From assembly GCF_030406905.1 (NCBI RefSeq), contig NZ_CP129137.1:1987001-2051000 (forward strand): a stretch of 64,000 nt of DNA, given 5' to 3'. This DNA is from Streptomyces sp. HUAS CB01. GTDB taxonomy: Bacteria > Actinomycetota > Actinomycetes > Streptomycetales > Streptomycetaceae. Positions 19,951 to 28,816 of the stretch are shown piece after piece. Positions within the stretch are counted from its first letter, which is position 1, and each line of letters starts with the position of its first letter. Made by a program: the position numbers and the translations under genes. Under the pieces are notes generated by a model. It was not told the origin of the DNA, made no database searches, and saw only the letters and a program-made list of their open reading frames with translations.

Positions 19951-20676
19951 ATGATCGATCGGTGGACGACGGTACGGGGCGGGGCGACCGGCCCGGTGGT
20001 GACCTACGGAGCGATCGGTCTGTGCTGCCTCCTGTTCGTCCTCGGTCCGGTCTCCGGGCTCAACCCGTCCTACGGCACCGGGGACACCCTCCTCACCGCC
20101 CAGACCCTCCACTTCGAGCGCTGGGGCGTGATCCCGAGCGAACTGCTGCAGGGTTCCCCGAGGGCGCTGCTCACCCCGCTGACCGCGCTGTTCGTCCACG
20201 GCAGCTGGCTGCATCTGCTCGGCAACATGCTCTTCCTCCACGTCTTCGGCGCGATGGTCGAGGAACGCATGGGGCACGTGGAGTTCGCGCTCTTCTATCT
20301 GGGCTGCGGCTATCTGGCGCTCCTGGCGTACGCGGCGGCCAACGCGGAGTCGGACCACACGCTCGTCGGGGCGTCCGGAGCCATCTCGGGCGTGCTGGGC
20401 GCCTTTCTCTGCCTCTTCCCGAGGACGCGCGTGACAAGCCTCTACCCCTTCCTGTTCTTCCTGCCGCTGCGCTTCCCCGCCTGGATCGTGCTGATCTTCT
20501 GGTTCGCGCTGCAGTGGCTGGCGGAGGCACAGAGTTCGTCCACGGGCCCGGGAGTGGCGTACCTGGCGCATCTGGTGGGGTTCGGGATCGGGTTCCTCTA
20601 CGCATGGGGCCGCTTCCGGCAGGCCGCTAGAGTGAAAGCCCAAGCAGGGGCCACCGAGGGAGAAAGACAGCCGTGA
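19951..20676 (+). CDS. Rhomboid-family intramembrane serine protease
   Basis: 241 residues with about six membrane helices. The family motifs are present: FVHGSWLHLLGNMLFLHVFG in helix 2, the catalytic Ser in LVGASGAISGVLGAF (GxSG), and the catalytic His in YLAHLVGFGIGF of the last core helix. The enzyme should cleave membrane-spanning substrates within the bilayer. The ATG at 19951 fits the start of the soluble N-terminus; the reading upstream is unsupported. The next gene starts in the last codons of this one with a 4-bp overlap, which suggests co-translation with an Lrp/AsnC effector domain. Confidence 0.92.
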   Translation: MIDRWTTVRGGATGPVVTYGAIGLCCLLFVLGPVSGLNPSYGTGDTLLTAQTLHFERWGVIPSELLQGSPRALLTPLTALFVHGSWLHLLGNMLFLHVFGAMVEERMGHVEFALFYLGCGYLALLAYAAANAESDHTLVGASGAISGVLGAFLCLFPRTRVTSLYPFLFFLPLRFPAWIVLIFWFALQWLAEAQSSSTGPGVAYLAHLVGFGIGFLYAWGRFRQAARVKAQAGATEGERQP

Positions 20677-20954
20677 TCACCGCGATCGTGCTCATCAAGA
20701 CCAGCGTGGACCGCATCCCCGAGATCGCCGAATCGATCGCCGCGCTGGACAGCGTCAGCGAGGTCTTCTCGGTCACCGGCACGTACGACCTGATCGCGAT
20801 GGTCCGGGTCGCGAAGCACGACGACCTGGCCGACGTGATCCCGGGCCGGATCAGCAAGATCCCCGGTGTCGAGGCGACCGACACCCATGTCGCGTTCCGC
20901 ACGTACTCCCAGCACGACCTGGAGGCCGCGTTCGCGATCGGGCTCGACGCCTGA
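20673..20954 (+). CDS. Stand-alone Lrp/AsnC ligand-binding (RAM) domain protein
   Basis: 93 residues from a GTG that overlaps the rhomboid stop by 4 bp. The whole protein is the alpha/beta RAM sandwich, with TAIVLIKTSVDRIPEIAESI, FSVTGTYDLIAMVRV and the closing strand ATDTHVAFRTYS. The helix-turn-helix domain of full-length Lrp regulators is absent. Stand-alone domains of this kind bind amino acids or similar small ligands and form decamers or octamers; several regulate enzymes or partner with DNA-binding Lrp proteins. The ligand here is unknown, and the link to the rhomboid protease is position only. Confidence 0.92.
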   Translation: MITAIVLIKTSVDRIPEIAESIAALDSVSEVFSVTGTYDLIAMVRVAKHDDLADVIPGRISKIPGVEATDTHVAFRTYSQHDLEAAFAIGLDA

Positions 20955-21396
20955 CTCCACCGCGACGGCGGGCAGCCACGGCGGGGGCATCGGGCCCGGC
21001 ATCACGGCCACCGCGCCCCGGGCCCGGGCGTACGCCGGCACCACGGTGGGCGGCCGCGCTCCGGACCGGGACGCCCCGGCCCCGCCAGGGCCCATGGACT
21101 CCACGGCCCCGGCCCGCTCCTCCCCGGACGGGCACGGCTCGCACCGGGCCGTCCCGGTCGGTCACGGTCCGTCCGGTCGTGGCCCGGCACGGCAGGCGCC
21201 GCCCGGACCCGCACAAGGCCCAGGCGGCCCCGACGGGCAGGGCGCACCGGCCCGGCACGCAGGGCACGGCCCGGCCCGGCCCGATACGGCACCGCGGGCA
21301 CGGCCCTTCGGGCACGGACGGACACCGTCTCGCCCCGGACCACCCGGTCAGCCCACCCCGCTCGGCCCTCTCAGCCGGCCGGTCCGCTCGAGCCGC
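20955..21396. other. Gene-free GC-rich intergenic region
   Basis: I see no gene here. The stretch is dominated by short GGCACGGCCCGG-type runs and CCCGGGCCCGGGCG near 21017. ORFs crossing it are Arg/Pro/Gly-rich in several frames and lack ribosome sites. It contains the 3' flanks of two convergent genes. Confidence 0.6.
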
Positions 21397-22854
21397 TCAC
21401 ACGGCAGGCACGCAACGTCCGTCCTCGGTGCGGTAGTTCCACTGCGCACCGTTGCGCACCAGCTCCTTGACCGCCCGTACGAACCGCTCCACGTGCTCGT
21501 CCGGCGTACCCGCCCCGAAGCTGACCCGGATCGCGTTCAGCGACCTCTCCCGGCCCTCGGCCACCGCGCTTCGCTCGCCCGTTTCGGCCTCCGGGGCACC
21601 GCACTCGCCGACCTCCTGCGGGTCGCCGCCCAGCAGGGTGCGCACCAGCGGGTGGGCGCAGAACAGGCCGTCGCGCACGCCGATGCCGTACTCGGCGGAC
21701 AGCGCGGCGGCGAAGTGGGAACTGTTCCAGCCCGCCACGACGAAGGAGACGACACCGACCCTGGAGCTCTCCCCGGCGGAGCCGGGATCGTCGTCGCCGA
21801 ACAGCGACAGCACCCTGACCTCGGGCACCTCGGCGAGTCCCGCAGTGACGCGGGCGACGAGGTGCCGCTCGCGTTCGACGAGGGCGTCGAACCCGGCCTC
21901 GGTGAGCGCCTTGCAGGCGGAGGCGATCGCGTAGACGCCGATGACGTTCGGCGAACCCGCCTCGTGGCGCGCGGCGGTGGTGTGCCACTCGACGTCCACG
22001 CCCCCGTCGGTCCGGCGCGAGACCTTCCGCGAGGCGCCGCCGCCCGCGAGGTACGGATCGGCCTCCTGCAGCCAGTCCGCGCGCCCGGCGAGCACGCCCG
22101 AGCCGAACGGCGCGTACAGCTTGTGCCCGGAGAAGGCGACCCAGTCGACGTCCAGGTCCCGTACGGAGACCGGGTGGTGCGGTGCGAGCTGTGCGGCGTC
22201 CAGGACGATGCGCGCGCCGTGGGCGTGCGCCGTGGCCGCCAGTTCCCGTACGGGCCACACCTCACCGGTGACGTTGGAGGCGCCGGTGACACAGACCAGG
22301 GCGGGGCCGTGGGGGTCGCGGCCGGCGAGGGCCGTCTCCAGCGTCCGCACCGCTTCGCCCCGGGTGCGCGGGGCGTTCAGGTACGTCACGCGCGCGTTCG
22401 CCCACGGCAGCAGGGAGGCGTGGTGCTCGGTCTCGAAGACGAAGACCTCGCAGCCGTCGGGCAGCGCACCGGCCAGCAGGTTCAGCGAGTCGGTCGTCGA
22501 CCGGGTGAACACGACCTGGTCGTCGGCGCGGCAGTCCAGGAACGCGTGGACCGTGGCCCGGCTGTTCTCGAACAGATCGGTGGACAGCTGCGAGAGGTAA
22601 CCGGCGCCGCGGTGGACGCTGCCGTAGTACGGGGCGTACGCGGACACGTCGTCCCACACGCGCTGCAGGGCCGGCGCGCTGGCCGCGTAGTCGAGGGCGG
22701 CGTAGGTGACTTCGCCACCGGTGACGAGCGGCACGGTGACGTCCCGGCCGAGCACCGGCAACGGGGCGGCACAGCAGGGGTCGTTGTCGACGGGGGCGTT
22801 GGCGGCGGGGACGGCGGCGATGACGGTTTCGACGGCGTGCGGGCGCACGGACAT
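21397..22854 (-). CDS. Class V aminotransferase-fold enzyme under SAM-IV riboswitch
   Basis: 485 residues from the ATG at 22854 with GGGAG upstream. The PLP fold is clear: LDYAASAPALQRVWDDVSAY, the phosphate-binding FTRSTTDSLNLLAG, CVTGASNVTGEVWPV, the cofactor Asp in RIVLDAAQLAPHHP, and the Schiff-base Lys in WVAFSGHKLYAPFG. A Cys in DGLFCAHPLV is near the place where selenocysteine/cysteine desulfurases have a mobile loop, but it is not the standard active-site loop. The SAM-IV riboswitch upstream ties expression to S-adenosylmethionine, so a role in methionine, cysteine or persulfide metabolism is likely. The substrate cannot be told. A reading from 23070 is in frame but runs through the leader. 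Confidence 0.85.
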   Translation of the reverse strand: MSVRPHAVETVIAAVPAANAPVDNDPCCAAPLPVLGRDVTVPLVTGGEVTYAALDYAASAPALQRVWDDVSAYAPYYGSVHRGAGYLSQLSTDLFENSRATVHAFLDCRADDQVVFTRSTTDSLNLLAGALPDGCEVFVFETEHHASLLPWANARVTYLNAPRTRGEAVRTLETALAGRDPHGPALVCVTGASNVTGEVWPVRELAATAHAHGARIVLDAAQLAPHHPVSVRDLDVDWVAFSGHKLYAPFGSGVLAGRADWLQEADPYLAGGGASRKVSRRTDGGVDVEWHTTAARHEAGSPNVIGVYAIASACKALTEAGFDALVERERHLVARVTAGLAEVPEVRVLSLFGDDDPGSAGESSRVGVVSFVVAGWNSSHFAAALSAEYGIGVRDGLFCAHPLVRTLLGGDPQEVGECGAPEAETGERSAVAEGRERSLNAIRVSFGAGTPDEHVERFVRAVKELVRNGAQWNYRTEDGRCVPAV

Positions 22855-22985
22855 GGCGGTATCTCCCGGCAGGTAAGGGCGAAGGGGCGTGACCGGCCCG
22901 TACCGCGGTACGACGGCCCACAACGGCCGCTCCGCGTACGGGTGTTGCCTCGACGCACGGCGCAACGGCGCTCGTGCGGAGGTGG

Positions 22986-23004
22986 AAAAGGGGCCGACGG
23001 GCCC
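22986..23004 (-). terminator. Possible attenuator hairpin in the aminotransferase leader
   Basis: On the minus strand GGGCC, the loop CGTC and GGCCC are followed directly by CTTTT. The hairpin begins within the stop codon of a six-residue leader ORF and lies between the SAM-IV riboswitch and the aminotransferase start. A short stem plus U-run would fit premature termination, but the 5-bp stem is weak. Confidence 0.35.
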
Positions 23005-23024
23005 TAACGCATTCGCTTGCTCAC
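23004..23024 (-). CDS. Candidate six-residue leader peptide (MSKRMR)
   Basis: A GTG at 23024 follows GGGAG by about 8 bases and opens the reading MSKRMR, then TAG. It lies between the SAM-IV riboswitch and the aminotransferase gene and its stop abuts a hairpin with a T-run. The ribosome site and spacing are good, but a reading this short can arise by chance. Confidence 0.3.
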   Translation of the reverse strand: MSKRMR

Positions 23025-23081
23025 GGGACAGCTCCCTCGAGGACCAGGACCCCAGGGCTGCGACATTCACCGATGTCCGCG

Positions 23082-23202
23082 GGGTCCGCGCTTGCCGCGG
23101 ACCTCGCTGCCCACGGCCTGGTCTTCACCCGGGGCACCCCGCCACGGACGGAGGGTTGCCGGACAGCGGGCCGGGGCCGTAGTCGCTGTCACTCATGACC
23201 TT
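23082..23202 (-). promoter_or_regulatory. SAM-IV riboswitch
   Basis: On the minus strand, GGTCATGAGTGACAGCG opens the motif, followed by GCCCCGGCCCGCTGTCCGGC, then AACCCTCC, GGCGGGGTGCCCCGGGTG, AAGACCAGGCC, and the closing GGCAAGCGCGGACC. This order, including the GGTC/GACC P1 stem and the 3' pseudoknot element, is the SAM-IV family known from Actinobacteria. It lies about 230 bases upstream of the class V aminotransferase gene and points the same way, so S-adenosylmethionine should lower expression of that gene. Confidence 0.9.
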
Positions 23203-23236
23203 GGGAAGCATCCTGCCACACGTCCCACGGCACGCA

Positions 23237-23265
23237 AGGCGCAGTCCGCCATCCGGACTGCGCCT
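23237..23265 (-). terminator. Terminator hairpin after trpD
   Basis: GGCGCAGTCCG and CGGACTGCGCC form an 11-bp perfect stem with a loop of about four bases, 10 bp beyond the trpD stop. It separates trpD from the SAM-IV leader. Confidence 0.8.
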
Positions 23266-23274
23266 CGCGTCACC

Positions 23275-24339
23275 TCACGCGTTGCTCGCGGCCACCCAGC
23301 GGTCGAGCGCCCGCTTCGCCGCGCCCGAGTCGATGGACTCCGCGGCCTGCGCCATCCCGGCCCTGAGCTGCTCCACGAGAGCCCCCTCGCCCTTCCCGAG
23401 CGCGGCCAGCGCCGCGGCCGAGTTCAGCAGCACCGCGTCCCGCACGGGGCCGGTCTCCCCCGCGAGCAGCCGGCGGGCGACGTCCGCGTTGTACGAGGCG
23501 TCCGCGCCGCGCAGCGCCTCGACCGGGACCCGCTGGATGCCCACGTCCCCGGGGTCGAAGGCCTCCTCGCGCACGGCGCCGTTCCGGACCACCCACACCC
23601 GGGAGCCCGCGGTCGTGGTCAGCTCGTCCAGGCCGTCGTCGCCGCGGAAGACCAGCGCGCTGGAGCCGCGCGCGGCCAGCACTCCGGCCATGATCGGGGC
23701 CATCCGGGCGTCCGCGACCCCCGTGGCCTGGGCCCTCACCCGCGCGGGGTTGGTCAGCGGACCCAGGAAGTTGAACGTCGTACGGATACCGAGTTCCTTG
23801 CGGGCCGCCGCCACGTGCCGCAGCGCCGGGTGGAACTTCACCGCGAAGCAGAAGGTGATCCCCGCCTCCTCGGCGACGGCCGCGACCCGCTCGGGCGTCA
23901 GCTCCAGATTGACGCCGAGCTTCTCCAGGACGTCCGAGGCACCGCTCGCGCTCGACGCGGCACGGTTGCCGTGCTTGACCACCTTGGCACCGGTCCCGGC
24001 CACCACGATCGCGGACATGGTGGAGATGTTGACGGTCTTGGCGCCGTCGCCACCCGTGCCCACGATGTCGACCGTGTCGCCGGGCACCTCGATCGTCCGG
24101 GCGTGCTCGTACATCGTCCGCACGAGCCCGGAGATCTCCTCGACGGTCTCGCCCTTGGCCCGCAGCGCCACGGCGAATCCCGCGATCTGCGCGTCGGTGG
24201 CCTCGCCCCGCAGGATCCGGTCCATGGCCCAGGCGGTCGCCTCCGCGCTCTGGTCACGTCCGTACAGCAGGGAGTCCAGCACCTCGGGCCAGGAAAGGCC
24301 CGCCGCGGTAGAACCTCCTGCGGGGGTCACAGCGCTCAT
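23275..24339 (-). CDS. trpD: Anthranilate phosphoribosyltransferase
   Basis: 354 residues from the ATG at 24339. The PRPP-binding loop [17 protein letters not shown] and the anthranilate-binding [15 protein letters not shown] are intact, as is [19 protein letters not shown]. The enzyme joins anthranilate and PRPP in the second step of tryptophan synthesis. It is a single gene, away from other trp genes, flanked by terminators on both sides, which is the usual state in Streptomyces. The gene lies in the same place as Rv2192c relative to the bc1-aa3 genes. Its start is one of several possible, as an upstream reading to 24378 lacks a ribosome site. Confidence 0.95.
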   Translation of the reverse strand: MSAVTPAGGSTAAGLSWPEVLDSLLYGRDQSAEATAWAMDRILRGEATDAQIAGFAVALRAKGETVEEISGLVRTMYEHARTIEVPGDTVDIVGTGGDGAKTVNISTMSAIVVAGTGAKVVKHGNRAASSASGASDVLEKLGVNLELTPERVAAVAEEAGITFCFAVKFHPALRHVAAARKELGIRTTFNFLGPLTNPARVRAQATGVADARMAPIMAGVLAARGSSALVFRGDDGLDELTTTAGSRVWVVRNGAVREEAFDPGDVGIQRVPVEALRGADASYNADVARRLLAGETGPVRDAVLLNSAAALAALGKGEGALVEQLRAGMAQAAESIDSGAAKRALDRWVAASNA

Positions 24340-24401
24340 GGTCGCTCCTGGGTCCGTCCGGATGGGAATGGCTCCCACCCTATCGATCCCCGGGACGGCG
24401 A

Positions 24402-24432
24402 AGAGCCCCGTCCAGCGGATGGACGGGGCTCT
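24402..24432 (-). terminator. Terminator after qcrCAB
   Basis: AGAGCCCCGTCC (24402-24413) pairs perfectly with GGACGGGGCTCT (24421-24432) with a 7-base loop, 34 bp past the qcrB stop. Confidence 0.85.
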
Positions 24433-24465
24433 CGCCGTGGCGGTCGCTGCGATCAGCGGTGGGGA

Positions 24466-26088
24466 TCAGTGGTGGCCGTGGCCGCTCGTGATCTCCGTGT
24501 ACTCCTCGACGGTCGGCTTCGCGACCTGGTTGTCCTTGCCGTAGTAGGCCTTGCTGAGCCGCGCCCGGAGCCTCTCGGTGCGCGGCACCTTCCGCTCCAC
24601 ACCGTTCTCGTCGACCGTCGGGCCGATCTCGTGCGGCGTGTACTGCTGGTGGGCGGTGAGCGTGTGCAGGGCCTCCTGCGTCAGCGGCTCGTGGACCTCG
24701 ACGAACTCACCGTGCGGCAGGCGCTTGATGATGCCGGACTCGCGCCCGTGCAGCACCTTGTCCTTGTCGCGCCGCTGCAGACCCATGCAGATCCGCTTGG
24801 TGATGATGAAGGCCAGGACCGGTCCGGCGAAGAAGAAGATCCGGACGAACCAGGTGATCGAGTTGATCGACAGGTGGAAGTGGGTCGCCCAGAGGTCGTT
24901 TCCACCACCGATCAGGAGCACGAAGTACCAGGTCAGCCAGGCCACACCGAACGCCGTACGGGTCGGGGCGTTGCGCGGGCGGTCCAGGATGTGGTGCTCG
25001 CGCTTGTCCCCGGTGACCCAGGACTCGATGAACGGGTAGACCGCGATGGTCGCCAGCACCAGCGGGAAGATCACCAGCGGGATGAAGACGCCCAGGACCA
25101 GGGTGTGGCCCCAGAGGTTGATCTCCCAGCCGGGCATCACACGGATCAGACCCTCGGAGAAGCCCATGTACCAGTCGGGCTGGGCGCCCGTGGACACCTG
25201 GTCCGGCCGGTACGGGCCGAGCGCCCAGATCGGGTTGATCGTGGCGATCGCCGAGATGACCGAGATGACACCGAAGACCAGGAAGAAGAAGCCGCCGGCC
25301 TTGGCCATGTAGATCGGCAGCAGGGGCATGCCGACCACGTTGTTGTTCGTCCGGCCGGGACCCGCGAACTGCGTGTGCTTGTGGTAGAAGACCAGGATCA
25401 GGTGCGCCACCAGCAGCCCGAGCATGATGCCCGGCAGCAGCAGGATGTGGATCGAGTAGAACCGGGCCACGATGTCGCCGCCGGGGAACTCGCCGCCGAA
25501 CAGGAACATCGACAGGTACGTGCCGACGACCGGGACGGACAGGATCGCGCCCTGCATGAAGCGGACACCGGTGCCGGAGAGCAGGTCGTCCGGGAGCGAG
25601 TAGCCGGTGAAGCCGGTGAACATGCCCAGGACGAACAGCAGGAAGCCGAACAGCCAGTTGATCTCGCGCGGCTTGCGGAACGCGCCCGTGAAGAAGACGC
25701 GCATCATGTGGACCATCATGGCCGCGAGGAAGATCAGCGCCGCCCAGTGGTGGATCTGCCGGATGAGCAGACCGCCGCGGACGTCGAAGCTGATCTCCAG
25801 GGTCGAGGCGTACGCCTCCGACATCAGCACGCCCTGCATCGGGACGTACGAGCCGTGGTACTCCACCTCGTTCATCGACGGGTGGAAGAACAGCGTCAGG
25901 TACACACCCGTGAGGATGATGATGATGAAGCTGTAGAGCGCGACCTCACCCAGCATGAAGGACCAGTGGTCCGGGAAGATCTTGCGCATGTTGGCCTTGG
26001 CGAGGGAGTAGATCCCCAGCCGGCCGTCGGCCCAGTCGGCGACGCGCTCGCCGGCCGGAGCCTTCCTCTTGTCAGTTGCAGTGCTCAT
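24466..26088 (-). CDS. qcrB: Cytochrome bc1 complex cytochrome b subunit
   Basis: 540 residues with about eight or nine membrane helices. Heme-ligand His residues lie in QIHHWAALIFLAAMMVHMMR and in the helix containing IHILLLPGIMLGLLVAHLIL. The quinol-oxidation site motif occurs as NPIWALGPYRPDQ. The C-terminal soluble tail (about 130 residues) is longer than in mitochondrial cytochrome b, as is usual in actinobacteria. QcrB passes electrons from menaquinol to the Rieske centre and across the membrane. The ATG overlaps the qcrA stop by 4 bp, so the three genes are translated together. Confidence 0.97.
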   Translation of the reverse strand: MSTATDKRKAPAGERVADWADGRLGIYSLAKANMRKIFPDHWSFMLGEVALYSFIIIILTGVYLTLFFHPSMNEVEYHGSYVPMQGVLMSEAYASTLEISFDVRGGLLIRQIHHWAALIFLAAMMVHMMRVFFTGAFRKPREINWLFGFLLFVLGMFTGFTGYSLPDDLLSGTGVRFMQGAILSVPVVGTYLSMFLFGGEFPGGDIVARFYSIHILLLPGIMLGLLVAHLILVFYHKHTQFAGPGRTNNNVVGMPLLPIYMAKAGGFFFLVFGVISVISAIATINPIWALGPYRPDQVSTGAQPDWYMGFSEGLIRVMPGWEINLWGHTLVLGVFIPLVIFPLVLATIAVYPFIESWVTGDKREHHILDRPRNAPTRTAFGVAWLTWYFVLLIGGGNDLWATHFHLSINSITWFVRIFFFAGPVLAFIITKRICMGLQRRDKDKVLHGRESGIIKRLPHGEFVEVHEPLTQEALHTLTAHQQYTPHEIGPTVDENGVERKVPRTERLRARLSKAYYGKDNQVAKPTVEEYTEITSGHGHH

Positions 26089-27134
26089 CCGCGCTCCCAG
26101 AAGGCAGGACCGACGGGCTCGTCGAAGTCGCCGAGCGCTTCGAGGAAGCCTTCGTCATTCACACCGATCCGCAGCTGCGGAAGGGCGTGACCGGCCGGGC
26201 CGAAGATGACGCGGGCGCCGTCGGAGAGGTCGAAGGTGGACTGGTGGCACGGGCAGAGCACGTGGTGCGTCTGCTGCTCGTACAGGGAGATCGGGCAGCC
26301 CACGTGGGTGCAGATCTTCGAGAACGCGACGATGCCCTCGTGGGACCACTCGAGCTCGCGCTTGTCCTTGATGTCCTCCGGCTGGATCCGGACGATCATC
26401 AGGGCGGCCTTGGCGATCTCGGTCTGGAAGCTGTGGTCGTGCTCGCTGAGGCCCTCGGGCATGGCGAAGGTCAGCGAACCCACGGTCACGTCCTCGGGAC
26501 GCAGCGGCTCGTGCGTGTTCATGTTGATGAGCTGCTTGCCCTTGGCCCACAGCGTGTGGCGGAGCTTGTCCTCCGGCAGCGGACCGAGGTCGCGCAGCAG
26601 CACCACTCCGGACAGCGGCACCATGGCCAGCGCACCGAAGAGGGTGTTGCGGATCAGCTTGCGCCGGCCGAAGCCGGACTCCTCCGCACCCGCGGCGAAG
26701 TCGGCCAGAACCTTGGCCTTGACCTCCGGCGGGGCCTCGATCGGGTGACGCTCGTCCACCAGCTCCTGGTCGGACATCAGGGTGCGGGCCCAGTGGACCG
26801 CGCCCGCGCCGATGCAGAACAGGGCCACACCGAGGGTCACGCCCAGCGCGAAGTTCAGCGCGCTGACGTGACCGAACGGCCAGATGTAGACGATCTTGTC
26901 GACCGGGAAGATCACGTACGCCGCGATGAACGCGACCGTCGACAGCATCGACACGGTGAACAGCAGGGCGACCGTGCGCTCGGACCGCTTGGCGGCCCGC
27001 TCGTCGATGTCCTGGATCCGCGGCCGGTGGGCCGGGAGGCCCGGGTCGGCGAAGGGGTCCTTCGTCGCCACGGCGCCGTGCGCGTGGTCCTGCTCGGAGG
27101 GCAGGGTCTCTTCGGGAATGTCTTGGCTACTCAT
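26085..27134 (-). CDS. qcrA: Cytochrome bc1 complex Rieske iron-sulfur subunit
   Basis: 349 residues with three hydrophobic segments in the first 190 residues (for example VALLFTVSMLSTVAFIAAYV), the actinobacterial form rather than the single-helix one. The [2Fe-2S] ligands are in CTHVGCP and CPCHQSTF. The protein carries electrons from menaquinol to the diheme cytochrome QcrC at the outer membrane face. It overlaps qcrC and qcrB by 4 bp at its two ends. A Gly/Pro-rich insert follows the Rieske motif as AGHALPQLRIGVNDEG. Confidence 0.97.
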   Translation of the reverse strand: MSSQDIPEETLPSEQDHAHGAVATKDPFADPGLPAHRPRIQDIDERAAKRSERTVALLFTVSMLSTVAFIAAYVIFPVDKIVYIWPFGHVSALNFALGVTLGVALFCIGAGAVHWARTLMSDQELVDERHPIEAPPEVKAKVLADFAAGAEESGFGRRKLIRNTLFGALAMVPLSGVVLLRDLGPLPEDKLRHTLWAKGKQLINMNTHEPLRPEDVTVGSLTFAMPEGLSEHDHSFQTEIAKAALMIVRIQPEDIKDKRELEWSHEGIVAFSKICTHVGCPISLYEQQTHHVLCPCHQSTFDLSDGARVIFGPAGHALPQLRIGVNDEGFLEALGDFDEPVGPAFWERG

Positions 27135-27940
27135 GACTTCTTGGCCTTAGCGGTGTGGGCCGCGACCCAGATGGCAGTGGCGATCAGCGCACCCAGACCG
27201 AACACCCAGGCGAACAGTCCCTCGCTGACGGGACCGAGCCCACCGAGGCTCAGTCCGCCCGGGGTCTCCGCCTCGCCGCTGTTCACCGTCTGGATGTACG
27301 CGATGATGTCGCGCTTCTCCTGCTCCGGCATCGTCGTGTCGGGGAAGGACGGCATGTTCTGCGGGCCGGTCTGCATGGCCTCGTAGATGTGCTTCGGGCT
27401 CACGCCCTCGAGGTTCGGGGCGTACTTGCCGTTCGTCAGCGCACCGCCCTCACCCGTGAAGTTGTGGCACTGGGCGCAGTTGGTGCGGAAGAGGTCACCG
27501 CCGCGGGCGATGTTGGCACCCTCGGGGTTGTACTGCTTCTCGGTCGGCGTGACCGGACCCGGGCCCAGGGAGGAGATGTACGCCGCGAGCTGGTCGATCT
27601 CGGCCTGCGAGTAGATGTTCTTCTTCTTCGGCACCTGGGCGCCCGGCTGCTGGGCGGGCATACGGCCGGTGCCGACCTGGAAGTCCACAGCGGCAGAACC
27701 CACGCCGATCAGGGACGGCCCGTCGGAGGTGCCCTGACCGCCGGTTCCGTGGCAGCTGGCGCAGCCGACGGTGTAGAGCTTCTTGCCCTCCTCGATGGCG
27801 AGGGACTGGGCGGTTTCATCGGCCTGCGCCTTGTCCGCGGGTGCGAACGCGGCGTACAGCCCCCCAGTGGCCGCCAGCGCGAGGAGTAGGACGACGACCG
27901 CCGCCAGAGGATGGCGTCGTCGTGCGGAGAGCTTTTTCAC
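27131..27940 (-). CDS. qcrC: Cytochrome bc1 complex diheme cytochrome c subunit
   Basis: 269 residues from a GTG at 27940. It has an N-terminal membrane anchor, two CXXCH heme sites (CASCH and CAQCH) with methionine ligands in the following loops, and a C-terminal helix. The tandem hemes pass electrons directly to the CuA centre of CtaC without a soluble cytochrome c, as in the actinobacterial bc1-aa3 supercomplex. It is 66 bp downstream of ctaE and overlaps qcrA by 4 bp, making one ctaE-qcrCAB unit. Confidence 0.97.
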   Translation of the reverse strand: MKKLSARRRHPLAAVVVLLLALAATGGLYAAFAPADKAQADETAQSLAIEEGKKLYTVGCASCHGTGGQGTSDGPSLIGVGSAAVDFQVGTGRMPAQQPGAQVPKKKNIYSQAEIDQLAAYISSLGPGPVTPTEKQYNPEGANIARGGDLFRTNCAQCHNFTGEGGALTNGKYAPNLEGVSPKHIYEAMQTGPQNMPSFPDTTMPEQEKRDIIAYIQTVNSGEAETPGGLSLGGLGPVSEGLFAWVFGLGALIATAIWVAAHTAKAKKS

Positions 27941-28006
27941 GGATTACCCCGGTGTCAGGATCTTCTGCGTCGATGCTTCTGGAAGGTGTGCGGGTACGGA
28001 GCCCGG

Positions 28007-28627
28007 CTACTTGATCATGTAGATCGTGGCGAAGAGGCCGATCCAGACGACATCGACGAAGTGCCAGTAGTAGGACACGACGATGGCGGCGGTTGCCTGC
28101 TCGTGGGTGAATCTCCGGGCCGCGTACGTCCTGCCGAGAACGAGCAGGAAGGCGATGAGACCGCCCGTCACGTGCAGACCGTGGAAGCCGGTGGTCAGGT
28201 AGAAGACCGAGCCGTACGGGTCCGACGAGAGCGAGAGACCCTCGTGCTTGACCAGCTCGGTGTACTCGAACACCTGGCCGCCGATGAAGATCGCACCCAT
28301 CACGAACGTGATCACGAACCAGGTGCGGAGCTTCTTCACGTCACCGCGCTCGGCGGCGAAGACGCCGAGCTGGCAGGTGAGGGAGGAGAGCACCAGGATC
28401 GTGGTGTTGGTCGCCGAGAAGGGGAAGTTCAGGGTCGAAGCCCGTTCTGCCCAGTACTCGGCACCCGTCACCGATCGCAGGGTGAAGTACATCGCGAAGA
28501 GGGCCGCGAAGAACATCAGCTCGGAACTCAGCCAGATGATGGTTCCGACGCTGGTGAGGTTCGGCCGATTGACCGACGGGTGCGCGTGCCCGGTTTCTAC
28601 TGTCGTTGCTGTCGCCACGACCGACAT
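28007..28627 (-). CDS. ctaE: Cytochrome c oxidase subunit III
   Basis: 206 residues with five membrane helices, the short actinobacterial form lacking the first two helices. Conserved segments are [34 protein letters not shown] and [20 protein letters not shown]. Subunit III stabilises the proton uptake path of the aa3 oxidase. The ATG at 28627 lies in an inverted repeat and has no clear ribosome site; a downstream GTG at 28618 is the alternative. It heads the ctaE-qcrCAB operon and is divergent from a receiver-like gene. Confidence 0.95.
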   Translation of the reverse strand: MSVVATATTVETGHAHPSVNRPNLTSVGTIIWLSSELMFFAALFAMYFTLRSVTGAEYWAERASTLNFPFSATNTTILVLSSLTCQLGVFAAERGDVKKLRTWFVITFVMGAIFIGGQVFEYTELVKHEGLSLSSDPYGSVFYLTTGFHGLHVTGGLIAFLLVLGRTYAARRFTHEQATAAIVVSYYWHFVDVVWIGLFATIYMIK

Positions 28628-28635
28628 TATGTCGG
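28621..28635. promoter_or_regulatory. Inverted repeat across the ctaE start codon
   Basis: CCGACAT and ATGTCGG (7-bp arms, 1-base centre) enclose the ATG of ctaE. In the message the arms could pair and hide the start. It may also be a repressor site between the divergent ctaE and receiver-like genes. Confidence 0.4.
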
Positions 28636-28816
28636 TCGCTTATCCAGCCCTCACTCCGGGGGGTGCCGTTCGGTGTGTCAGTGAGTCGTGTCCAGCCCGA
28701 ACGGCCCATCAAAAGCAGTCATTGAGCCGGTACGAGCGGTGCTGAGCGGGCCCGGTGAGGAGTAGCATCCGGCGCATCGGTGCAGCCCCGTTCTCCCCGA
28801 CGAACCCGGAGGAACA

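Noticed and set aside
22855..23070. N-terminal extension of the class V aminotransferase
   Set aside because: It runs in frame through the leader after the SAM-IV riboswitch; the ATG at 22854 has a good ribosome site.
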